DNA of 8,370 nt from Oscillospiraceae bacterium (GTDB lineage Bacteria; Bacillota; Clostridia; Oscillospirales; Ruminococcaceae). Every line of letters starts with the position of its first letter. Position 1 is the stretch's first letter. Position numbers and translations under genes: made by a program. Below the pieces are notes generated by a model. It worked only from the letters and a program-made list of their open reading frames with translations, searched no databases and was not told where the DNA came from. The stretch is taken from NCBI GenBank assembly GCA_017828835.1, contig JAGAEK010000074.1:1-8370 (forward strand), written 5' to 3'. Below are positions 1 through 6,067 of this stretch, piece by piece.

Positions 1-906
1 AACACCGAACTTGTCGGCGTAATCCTGGACGCGGTTGCGGTTCGAGGCACGCATTTCGAGGAGGTAGTTGATCTTTTCCTCGGTGCAGACGCCGTCTTTA
101 TCGTAGATATATCCGTCGGGTCCGGAGAGAGTGATGACCTTTGCGCCGAGCTGCGAGGCTTTTTTGCAGACACCCCATGCGACGTTTCCGAATCCGGAAG
201 CGGCGATCGTTTTGCCTTTGATATCTTCGCCTTCATGTTTGAGTACTTCGCAAAGATAATAGATGGCGCCGTAGCCGGTCGCTTCGGGACGGATAAGGGA
301 GCCGCCGTAGCTGAGACCTTTTCCGGTGAGGACGCCGTTTTCCCAAACGCCCTTCAGACGGCGGTACTGTCCGAACAGATAGCCGATCTCGCGCTTGCCG
401 ACGCCGATATCTCCGGCGGGAGCATCGATGTCGGGACCGATATAGCGGTAGAGAGCGGTCATAAAGCTCTGGCAGAAGCGCATGATCTCGGCGTCGGATT
501 TACCGGTGGGATCAAAGTCCGATCCGCCCTTGGCACCACCGATGGGAAGACCGGTGAGAGAATTTTTGAAAGTTTGTTCGAATCCGAGGAATTTGATGAT
601 CCCGGGATATACGGACGGATGGAAACGGAGTCCGCCCTTATAAGGACCGATAGCGCCGTTGAACTGGCAGCGGTAACCGGTGTTGGTATGCGTGTTTCCG
701 TTGTCGTCTACCCAAACGACGCGGAACGAGAACATACGCTCAGGTTCGATCATGCGTCCGAGAAGATCGATCTTTTCGTATTCGGGGTGAGCTTCGATCA
801 CAGGTTCGAGAGAGGAGAAAACTTCCTCAACGGTCTGTACGAACTCGGGCTCGGCGGAATATTTTTTCTTTACGCCGTCGATTACTTTTTTTAAATAAGC
901 ATTCAC
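1..906 (-). CDS. gdhA: Glutamate dehydrogenase (NADP-type), N-terminal 302 residues, cut by left edge
   Basis: Catalyses reductive amination of 2-oxoglutarate to glutamate in the cytoplasm, the ammonium-assimilation route. My reading of the reverse strand gives an uninterrupted frame from GTG at 906-904 to the window edge. Family landmarks are PYKGGLRFHPSV (Lys90), QTFKN (Lys114), PIGGAKGG (Lys126, the catalytic lysine), DAPAGDIGVGKREIGY (Asp166) and the dinucleotide loop SGFGNVA at 237-243. These match the hexameric class-I enzyme with a one-residue offset from the well-studied Clostridium symbiosum numbering. About 145 C-terminal residues of a usual 445-450 are missing. GTG is chosen because an AAGGAG-type site (915-921) lies 8 bases upstream; the ATG at 902-900 is out of frame and meets a stop within four codons. 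Codon use is richer in GGC, CTC and ACC than in the rightward genes, as in highly expressed genes. It diverges from the polysaccharide genes and is probably unrelated to them. Coenzyme choice (NADP) is inferred from overall similarity. Confidence 0.96.
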   Translation of the reverse strand, partial: MNAYLKKVIDGVKKKYSAEPEFVQTVEEVFSSLEPVIEAHPEYEKIDLLGRMIEPERMFSFRVVWVDDNGNTHTNTGYRCQFNGAIGPYKGGLRFHPSVYPGIIKFLGFEQTFKNSLTGLPIGGAKGGSDFDPTGKSDAEIMRFCQSFMTALYRYIGPDIDAPAGDIGVGKREIGYLFGQYRRLKGVWENGVLTGKGLSYGGSLIRPEATGYGAIYYLCEVLKHEGEDIKGKTIAASGFGNVAWGVCKKASQLGAKVITLSGPDGYIYDKDGVCTEEKINYLLEMRASNRNRVQDYADKFGV

Positions 907-941
907 AGTGAACACTCCTTTTAATAATAGTACTTGTTTTG

Positions 942-957
942 CGCATAAAAAAATGCG
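942..957 (-). other. Small hairpin in the gdhA leader
   Basis: CGCAT (942-946) and ATGCG (953-957) form a perfect 5-bp inverted repeat around a 6-base A loop (U on the gdhA transcript). It lies in the predicted leader of gdhA, about 15 bases after the expected transcription start. It is short and could be chance; no known regulatory class is recognised. Confidence 0.3.
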
Positions 958-979
958 GCACTGAAATATCGCTGAATAT

Positions 980-1008
980 ATTATATAACGTCTTTACTAA
1001 ATAGTCAA
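980..1008 (-). promoter_or_regulatory. Promoter of gdhA (sigma-A type)
   Basis: On the minus strand, TTGACT (1008-1003) is followed after exactly 17 bases by a perfect TATAAT (985-980). Initiation is expected near 973, giving a leader of about 67 bases before the GTG. Seen directly; activity is inferred. Confidence 0.85.
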
Positions 1009-1178
1009 GATTACTATAAAAATATATATTTTTTTATAAAACTTGCAAAAAAACCACAGATAGAATTAAAATATGTCGAAAAATAAAGGTAAAAGCAAAA
1101 TCGAAAAAATCAAATATGAATTTTTCTTGTGAAAAAGTTGCAAAATAAGGACAAATCGTGTAATTGCAGGGCAAATTA

Positions 1179-1206
1179 TTGACACGAAATATAAAGTAGT
1201 TATAAT
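1179..1206 (+). promoter_or_regulatory. Promoter of galE (sigma-A type)
   Basis: Perfect TTGACA (1179-1184) and perfect TATAAT (1201-1206) are separated by 16 bases. Transcription should begin near 1213. That is downstream of the in-frame TTG at 1212, so the longer reading frame starting there cannot be the translated one. Both hexamers match consensus exactly, suggesting strong basal activity. Confidence 0.88.
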
Positions 1207-1230
1207 TTTAATTGAAGATTTTTTGTATAC

Positions 1231-1237
1231 AGGAGGG
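1231..1237 (+). promoter_or_regulatory. Ribosome binding site of galE (decides the start)
   Basis: AGGAGGG ends 7 bases before ATG 1245. It fixes this ATG as the start rather than the upstream in-frame TTG at 1212, which would place the site inside the coding sequence. Confidence 0.88.
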
Positions 1238-1244
1238 ACATATA

Positions 1245-2246
1245 ATGGCGATTCTCGTGAGCGGAGGAACGGGATTTATCGGCAGCCACACTTGTGTCGA
1301 ACTGCTGAATAAAGGTGAAGAAGTAATAATATTTGATAATTTGAGTAACTCGAAGCGGGAAGTTGTTGGAAAAATAGAGAGGATAACAGGCAAAAAAGCG
1401 AAATTTTACAAAGCGGATATGCTTGATAAAGATGCACTCGAAAAAATATTCGGCGAAAACGATATCGAGGCGGTCGTGCATTTTGCGGGATATAAGGCGG
1501 TCGGCGAGTCGGTGCACGTCCCGCTGAAATATTTCGAGAATAATATAGTAGGTACGATATATCTTTGTGAAACAATGAAAAAACATAACTGCAAAAAGAT
1601 GGTTTTCAGCTCTTCCGCCACGGTTTACGGAATGAAGAACAAATCCCCGCTTTCCGAGGAGATGCCTCTTTCGGTGACGAACCCTTACGGCAGAACTAAG
1701 CTTATGATAGAAGATATGCTGAGGGATATATGTACCGCGGACAGCGAATGGGGAGTAATGCTTCTGCGCTATTTCAATCCGATAGGAGCCCATAAAAGCG
1801 GGCTGATAGGTGAAGATCCGAACGGTATACCGACGAATCTTCTTCCGAATATCGTCAACGCGGTGACGAAGAAAAACGGTCCGTTAAAGGTGTTCGGATC
1901 CGATTATCCCACCAGAGACGGAAGCTGCGTGAGAGATTATATCCACGTTGAAGATCTTGCGGCGGGGCACGTCTGTGCGCTTAAGGAATTAAGAAGAAGA
2001 AACGGTATCGAAGCGGTAAATCTCGGGACCGGAAACGGCTACAGCGTTTTTGAAATAATAGATGCGTTCGAGAAGGTAAACGGGGTGAAAGTACCCTACG
2101 AGATAGTGGGAAGACGCGACGGAGACGTTGCTGAGTGCTACGCTAATCCCGAAAAAGCGAAGAGGATTTTCAAATGGAACGCGACTCGCGGAATAAGCGA
2201 AATGTGCGCTGATTTATGGAATTACGTCTTAACCAACAGAAAGTAA
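1245..2246 (+). CDS. galE: UDP-glucose/UDP-hexose 4-epimerase
   Basis: Cytoplasmic extended short-chain dehydrogenase that interconverts UDP-glucose and UDP-galactose, supplying precursors for the polysaccharide locus. The product is 333 residues, normal for the family. Landmarks are the NAD loop GGTGFIGSH (7-15), DNLSNS (31-36), HFAGYKAVGES (79-89), SSSATVYG (122-129) with the catalytic Ser region, the NPYGRTK active site (Tyr148, Lys152), RYFNPIGAH (175-183), RDYIHVEDLA (230-239) and NLGTGNGYSV (259-268). In the sugar pocket, the position that is Tyr299 in Escherichia coli GalE aligns with Cys298 here (DVAECYAN), as in human GALE. By established work this allows UDP-GlcNAc/UDP-GalNAc as well, so broader substrate use is inferred. 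It has its own promoter, with 133 bases to the next gene and no clear terminator between. Confidence 0.96.
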   Translation: MAILVSGGTGFIGSHTCVELLNKGEEVIIFDNLSNSKREVVGKIERITGKKAKFYKADMLDKDALEKIFGENDIEAVVHFAGYKAVGESVHVPLKYFENNIVGTIYLCETMKKHNCKKMVFSSSATVYGMKNKSPLSEEMPLSVTNPYGRTKLMIEDMLRDICTADSEWGVMLLRYFNPIGAHKSGLIGEDPNGIPTNLLPNIVNAVTKKNGPLKVFGSDYPTRDGSCVRDYIHVEDLAAGHVCALKELRRRNGIEAVNLGTGNGYSVFEIIDAFEKVNGVKVPYEIVGRRDGDVAECYANPEKAKRIFKWNATRGISEMCADLWNYVLTNRK

Positions 2247-2301
2247 TGGGAAAAGCGGAAAATAAAGGATATAAAGGTAAATAAAACTATTGCAAATTTT
2301 G

Positions 2302-2330
2302 TTGAAATATTGTAGACTGTAGTATATTAT
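2302..2330 (+). promoter_or_regulatory. Promoter of the dehydratase gene
   Basis: TTGAAA (2302-2307) and TATTAT (2325-2330) are separated by 17 bases. Initiation is expected near 2337, giving a leader of about 43 bases to ATG 2380. The -10 hexamer covers the upstream in-frame ATG at 2329, so that ATG would not be in the transcript. Confidence 0.68.
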
Positions 2331-2379
2331 GATAAATAAAACTACGGAACAAAATTTTAACATAACGGAGATCTCAAGA

Positions 2380-4299
2380 ATGTTTGAAAAGGTTTTGAAA
2401 ACAAATAGAAAAATAGCGCTGTTGATCGTTGACGTTCTGATATTTTTAGCCGTTTATTTCGGCGTTTATCTTTTTGAAATCATAACGGCGAAGATGCTCG
2501 GTGAACCGGAGAGATTATTTTGGATAAAAGGTATATTCAACGTAATAAATTTTGCGGTGTTGTTTTTTTCCGTGTTTGTTTTGAGATTTGTGTTTCAGGT
2601 TTACGAAAACGTGTGGAGATATGCGATGTACAGCGGATATCTCCGCTTGATATTGGCGGATTTTTTCGGCGGAGTTTTAGGACTTTCGGTATTGTATCTG
2701 ATCTTGAAAGACATAGACGTTTTACAGATAACTGTAATTGTTGCCGGTCAGCTTATAGCCGCTGTTTTTGCAAGGTGCTGTTATCAGTATATTCGCGGAA
2801 TACGTATATTCAAATCACAGAAGGATTTTGAGTACGTTGCGATCGTCGGAGCGGGAAACGTCGGTATCTCTCTCGTCAAAGAATTGAAAGAAAGCAAAAA
2901 CGCGATCTACCGTCCATGGTGTTTTATCGATACCGATAAAGAAAAGATCGGCAGAATGATATACGATATAAAAACGCTCGACGAAAATTCCGAAGGTCTT
3001 ATAGCTCAGCTCAAGAGCGGGCCGGTGAAAGAGATAATAATAGCTATACCAACGGAAGAAAAAGCGAAAATAGACCAGATTTACGAGAAATATTCTTCGA
3101 ACGGATTTAAGGTCAGGATATACGACTTTGCCGAAGGTATGATCGACGACAAGTTCAACAGGGAAAGAAAATTAAGAGAAATAAAGATAGAAGATCTGCT
3201 TTTTAGAGAGCAGGTCGGTATTTCCGAAAACGATATCGAATTTTATCGGGGGAAAACCGTTCTCGTGACCGGAGGCGGCGGTTCGATCGGAAGCGAAATA
3301 TGCAGACAGCTTGCGACAATGCAGCTGAAAAAGCTGATAATTTTCGATATTTATGAAAATAACGCTTATGATATCCAGCAGGAGCTTTCAATAAAATACG
3401 GGAACACGCTTGATCTTTCGGTCGAGATCGGCTCTGTCAGAGACAGAAAAAGACTTGACGAATTATTCGCGAAGTACAGACCGGATATGGTTTTCCATGC
3501 CGCGGCGCACAAGCACGTGCCTTTGATGGAAGAGAGCGCGGGAGAAACGATAAAGAACAACGTTCTCGGAACTTATAATACTGCGGATATGGCTGAAAAG
3601 TACGGCGTTAAAAAGTTCGTTTTGATATCGACGGACAAGGCAGTCAACCCGACGAATATTATGGGTGCATCTAAGAGAATGTGCGAAATGATAATACAGG
3701 CGAGAACGGACAGCGCGACGGCGTTCTCGGCGGTCAGATTCGGAAACGTACTCGGTTCGAACGGATCGGTAATACCGCTGTTCAAGAAGCAGATCGAAAA
3801 AGGTGGTCCCGTAACGATAACGGATAATCGTATAATAAGATATTTTATGACGATAGCGGAAGCGAGCAGTCTTGTGATTTCGGCGGGAGCACACGCTAAA
3901 AAAGGAGAACTGTTCGTGTTGGATATGGGAAAACCTGTGTCTATACTTTCTCTTGCGAAGACGATGATAAAAATGGCGGGTTATGAGCCTTATAAAGATA
4001 TAGATATACGCGAGATCGGATTAAGGCCGGGAGAAAAGCTTTATGAAGAGCTTCTGATCACCGGTGAAAGCCAGATAAAGACCGAGAACTCAAAAATCTT
4101 TATAGAATGCGACACTCCTTTGAGCAGATCGGAAGTCGACGAAAAGATAAAAGTGTTGACGGACGCTTTGATTTCTCCGGATTTTTCGGTTGAAAAAATA
4201 AAAGAAGCTTATATGAAAGTGATCCCCACGTACAAAGAGCCTGAAAAAGTGAATAATAATTTAGCAAACGTTAAAGAAATATTAGATGTTGTGCACTGA
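2380..4299 (+). CDS. Membrane UDP-GlcNAc 4,6-dehydratase, CapD/PglF/WbpM family
   Basis: Family members convert UDP-GlcNAc to the UDP-4-keto-6-deoxy sugar, the first step to QuiNAc, FucNAc or bacillosamine-type sugars in capsules and glycans. The product is 639 residues, typical full length. It has four likely N-terminal membrane segments (about 12-32, 53-73, 89-109, 115-133). Next comes a Rossmann-like domain with IVGAGNVG (155-162), then the catalytic SDR domain beginning VLVTGGGGSIGSE (294-306). STDKAVNPTN (417-426) is followed by MGASK, so the usual Tyr of YxxxK is Met428 with Lys432, as in PglF/WbpM-type enzymes. GLRPGEKLYEE (547-557) is also characteristic. I chose ATG 2380, which has CGGAG 9 bases upstream (2366-2370). 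The earlier ATG at 2329 overlaps the promoter and would add 17 polar residues without a ribosome site. A close alternative name is nucleoside-diphosphate sugar epimerase/dehydratase; the exact product sugar cannot be told from sequence. Confidence 0.92.
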   Translation: MFEKVLKTNRKIALLIVDVLIFLAVYFGVYLFEIITAKMLGEPERLFWIKGIFNVINFAVLFFSVFVLRFVFQVYENVWRYAMYSGYLRLILADFFGGVLGLSVLYLILKDIDVLQITVIVAGQLIAAVFARCCYQYIRGIRIFKSQKDFEYVAIVGAGNVGISLVKELKESKNAIYRPWCFIDTDKEKIGRMIYDIKTLDENSEGLIAQLKSGPVKEIIIAIPTEEKAKIDQIYEKYSSNGFKVRIYDFAEGMIDDKFNRERKLREIKIEDLLFREQVGISENDIEFYRGKTVLVTGGGGSIGSEICRQLATMQLKKLIIFDIYENNAYDIQQELSIKYGNTLDLSVEIGSVRDRKRLDELFAKYRPDMVFHAAAHKHVPLMEESAGETIKNNVLGTYNTADMAEKYGVKKFVLISTDKAVNPTNIMGASKRMCEMIIQARTDSATAFSAVRFGNVLGSNGSVIPLFKKQIEKGGPVTITDNRIIRYFMTIAEASSLVISAGAHAKKGELFVLDMGKPVSILSLAKTMIKMAGYEPYKDIDIREIGLRPGEKLYEELLITGESQIKTENSKIFIECDTPLSRSEVDEKIKVLTDALISPDFSVEKIKEAYMKVIPTYKEPEKVNNNLANVKEILDVVH

Positions 4300-4374
4300 T
4301 AAAAATTTATTATTATGCTTGACAAATGCATTTGAGCGGTATATTATTATAATATATAAAAGGTATCAGTGTGC
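4291..4374 (+). repeat. Terminator-like inverted repeat enclosing a promoter
   Basis: Left arm 4291-4301 (GTGCACTGATA) overlaps the dehydratase stop codon. Right arm 4364-4374 (TATCAGTGTGC) can pair with it over 11 positions, two of them G-U wobbles. The right arm is followed at once by TCTTTTTT (4375-4382). The intervening 62 bases carry the co-polymerase promoter. Loops this long are unusual for intrinsic terminators, so this is only a candidate attenuator of read-through from the upstream gene. Confidence 0.35.
4319..4347 (+). promoter_or_regulatory. Promoter of the co-polymerase/kinase/phosphatase genes
   Basis: Perfect TTGACA (4319-4324), a 17-base spacer, then TATTAT (4342-4347). A 10-base self-complementary word, AAATGCATTT (4324-4333), starts at the last base of the -35 box and fills the front of the spacer; it could be an operator or chance. 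Initiation is expected near 4354, with a leader of about 58 bases. GGAG at 4400-4403 precedes ATG 4412 by 8 bases. Confidence 0.83.
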
Positions 4375-4411
4375 TCTTTTTTAAGAAAGTTTCAATTTTG
4401 GAGATTTTAAA

Positions 4412-5224
4412 ATGGCCGAAAAAAAAGCAAATCAGGACGAGGTTTTTGAAATAGACGTCGTGAGCGTCATGAAAGCCCTGTGGAAAAGAATATGGCTGAT
4501 TGCTGCTGTGGGAATTTTTTCAGCGGCGATTGCTTTTGAATATACAACGTTATTCATTAAACCGGTATATGAATCGTCAGCGATGATGTACGTCAACAAT
4601 GGCGGAGTCCAGGCGGGAAGCAGCGGAATTTCAATCAACCCGTCAGTGCTTACCGGAGCACGTAGTTTGGTCGATTCATATTCTATAATCTTAAAATCGA
4701 GATCAATGCTTGAAAAAGTTATTGATGAAGCTGATTTAAAAAGTTCCGACGGCAAAACGATGGAATATGAAGAGCTTAACGGTAAAGTCAAAGTCGGAGC
4801 GGTCAACGGTACGGAAATTTTCAGAATAACCGTCAGAGACGGAAATCCCGACATGGCAAAGCTTCTAGCAAATACGATCGTGTCCCTGCTGCCGTATCAG
4901 ATTTCCACTATTGTTGAAGGAAGTTCGGTAAAAACGGTCGACACGGCGGTAAGAGGCGTTAAAATAGCACCCAGCAGAGCAAAGAATACGATCGTTGGCT
5001 TTGTTTGCGGAGTGGTCGCGGTATCGTTGGTCGTGGCTGTAATAGCGATTGTAAATAATTATATCGAAGACGAGGATTACATTATTCAAAATTACGATAT
5101 GCCGCTCTTAGCGGTCATACCCGACTTGAGAAGGAGTACTACGGAAAAGTACGGAAAGTACGGGAAGTACGGAAAGTACAGGAATTATTACGGGAATTAT
5201 CAATCTCGAGGGGGTAGATCTTAA
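4412..5224 (+). CDS. Polysaccharide co-polymerase / BY-kinase activator (Wzz, CpsC/CapA/YveK family)
   Basis: Membrane protein that sets polysaccharide chain length and activates the partner tyrosine kinase. The product is 270 residues. It has a short cytoplasmic N-terminus with the Wzz-type entry EIDVVSVMKALWKRIWLI (13-30), TM1 about 27-48, an extracytoplasmic domain about 50-190, the IAPSRAKN pre-membrane proline motif (185-192) and TM2 about 193-214. The cytoplasmic segment YIEDEDYIIQNYDMPLLAVIPD (217-238) corresponds to the family's kinase-contacting region. Beyond it lies an unusual extra tail of about 30 residues with seven tyrosines (247, 250, 253, 256, 259, 260, 263) built from YGK units. 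Tyrosine clusters normally belong to the kinase, and the kinase encoded next ends with a similar YGKYKNY. The stop is 3 bases before the kinase ATG, indicating translational coupling. Start ATG is supported by a GGAG site 8 bases upstream and by a good promoter. Confidence 0.92.
   Translation: MAEKKANQDEVFEIDVVSVMKALWKRIWLIAAVGIFSAAIAFEYTTLFIKPVYESSAMMYVNNGGVQAGSSGISINPSVLTGARSLVDSYSIILKSRSMLEKVIDEADLKSSDGKTMEYEELNGKVKVGAVNGTEIFRITVRDGNPDMAKLLANTIVSLLPYQISTIVEGSSVKTVDTAVRGVKIAPSRAKNTIVGFVCGVVAVSLVVAVIAIVNNYIEDEDYIIQNYDMPLLAVIPDLRRSTTEKYGKYGKYGKYRNYYGNYQSRGGRS
5147..5179 (+). repeat. In-frame 9-bp tandem repeat encoding Tyr-Gly-Lys units
   Basis: The unit AAG-TAC-GGR occurs three times in a row, followed by a fourth AAG-TAC, and a decayed continuation (AATTATTACGGGAATTAT) follows to about 5200. 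Because the unit is 9 bases, gain or loss of copies by slippage would change the number of tyrosines without breaking the frame. Confidence 0.9.
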
Positions 5225-5227
5225 GAT

Positions 5228-5992
5228 ATGGATATTATGTCGTTTATTGATAAGTATTTACCTCGGAAAAAGTCAAAGCACAGTATTATCAAAACGAGAA
5301 ATGTCGTAAATAATGACGATAATGATTTGGATTTATTAGGAGATAAGTTGAGTTTCGACGGAATTGAAGCGTTCAACCTTTTGAGAACAAACCTTTCGTT
5401 TTCGTTTTCAGACGATAAAAAATGCCATATAGTTGGTATAGTTTCTCCGATACCGAGTACGGGAAAATCGCTGGTATCTTCGAATTTAGCAATATCGATA
5501 GCGAAGGCAAATAAAAAAGTGCTTTTGATAGACGCGGATCTGAGGTTGCCGACAATAGCGAAAAAAATGCACCTTGTGCAGAAACCCGGACTTTCGAATA
5601 TATTGATCTCATCGGAAAATCCGTTGGAGTTTATTCAGCGGTATAACGATATGGTGGACGTTATTGTTGCGGGAAATATTCCTCCTAAGCCGTCCGAACT
5701 GCTTGGTTCGGCGAGAATGGGAGAAGTGCTGAAGATGCTTTCAGACCGTTACGATTATATAATAGTCGATCTGGCGCCCGTAACCGTAGTCCCTGATGCA
5801 CTTGCAGTAGCAAAGTATCTTGACGGAGTAATATTGTTATTGAGAAAGGATTACGACAAAAAGACGCTTGTTGACGAAGCAATAAGACAATTAAAGCTTT
5901 CGAAAACGAATATTTTGGGAGTCGTGTTCAATTACGGTATGTCTTCACACGAAAGATACGGGAAATATAAAAACTACAGCAGCAGTAATTAG
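5228..5992 (+). CDS. BY-type tyrosine kinase (CpsD/CapB/YwqD family)
   Basis: Cytoplasmic P-loop tyrosine autokinase controlling capsule/EPS assembly with the preceding co-polymerase. The product is 254 residues. An N-terminal linker leads to EAFNLLRTN (47-55). Walker A is SPIPSTGKS (73-81, Lys80), Walker A' is VLLIDADLRLP (98-108, Asp102/Asp104) and Walker B is YIIVDLAPV (177-185, Asp181). The C-terminal tyrosine cluster is YGKYKNY (Tyr244, 247, 250). Departures from family norm are PSTGKS where PGEGKS is usual, EX2NX2R where EX2RX2R (octamer contact) is usual, and DLAPV for D(T/S)PPV. ATG 5228 is used because it sits 3 bases after the previous stop, with GAGGGGG (5208-5214) upstream at a longish 13-base spacing; in-frame ATG 5237 is the alternative. 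The MinD/ParA ATPase relatives are excluded by the tail, the motif set and the neighbours. Confidence 0.93.
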   Translation: MDIMSFIDKYLPRKKSKHSIIKTRNVVNNDDNDLDLLGDKLSFDGIEAFNLLRTNLSFSFSDDKKCHIVGIVSPIPSTGKSLVSSNLAISIAKANKKVLLIDADLRLPTIAKKMHLVQKPGLSNILISSENPLEFIQRYNDMVDVIVAGNIPPKPSELLGSARMGEVLKMLSDRYDYIIVDLAPVTVVPDALAVAKYLDGVILLLRKDYDKKTLVDEAIRQLKLSKTNILGVVFNYGMSSHERYGKYKNYSSSN

Positions 5993-6067
5993 GCGATCGA
6001 TACATAAAAGTAAATATTGATCAGAATCGCGTTTTACCGAGTTTCATGAAAGGCGGCTGGATATCAA

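Larger units (their letters stand above)
907..1244. other. Divergent AT-rich intergenic region
   Basis: This 338-base gap separates leftward gdhA from rightward galE. It contains the two promoters listed separately, the gdhA and galE ribosome binding sites, and a small hairpin. The central part (about 1010-1178) is very A-rich on the plus strand and holds no supported gene. A 19-codon reading frame at 1073-1132 has no ribosome binding site. No riboswitch or terminator was recognised. Confidence 0.8.

Noticed and set aside
235..894. Long plus-strand open frame of 219 codons
   Set aside because: It lies antisense to gdhA, whose minus-strand translation matches the family throughout; the plus frame has no ribosome site and no recognisable domain.
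1073..1132. Lysine-rich 19-codon mini-gene between gdhA and galE
   Set aside because: No ribosome binding site and no promoter of its own; Lys richness follows from the A-rich intergenic DNA.
1200..1793. Minus-strand frame of 197 codons opposite galE
   Set aside because: Shadow of a well-supported galE; composition is rich in His, Phe, Tyr and Arg, as expected of an antisense frame, and it has no motifs.
1043..2297. Repeated TTGCAAA words at 1043, 1138 and 2290 as a shared operator
   Set aside because: Their distances from the promoters differ (41 and 12 bases from the plus-strand -35 boxes) and the word is expected by chance in A-rich DNA.
3463..3894. Minus-strand frame of 143 codons within the dehydratase gene
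   Set aside because: Shadow of the SDR domain; very Arg/Tyr/Ser-rich and without a family signature.
5147..5200. Tandem repeats as a CRISPR array or minisatellite
   Set aside because: Units are 9 bases, contiguous, in frame and have no spacers; they encode the protein tail.
5993..6036. GCGAT...ATCGC inverted repeat after the kinase gene as a terminator
   Set aside because: Only 5 bp with a long loop and no U-run (GTTTTA follows); too weak to call.
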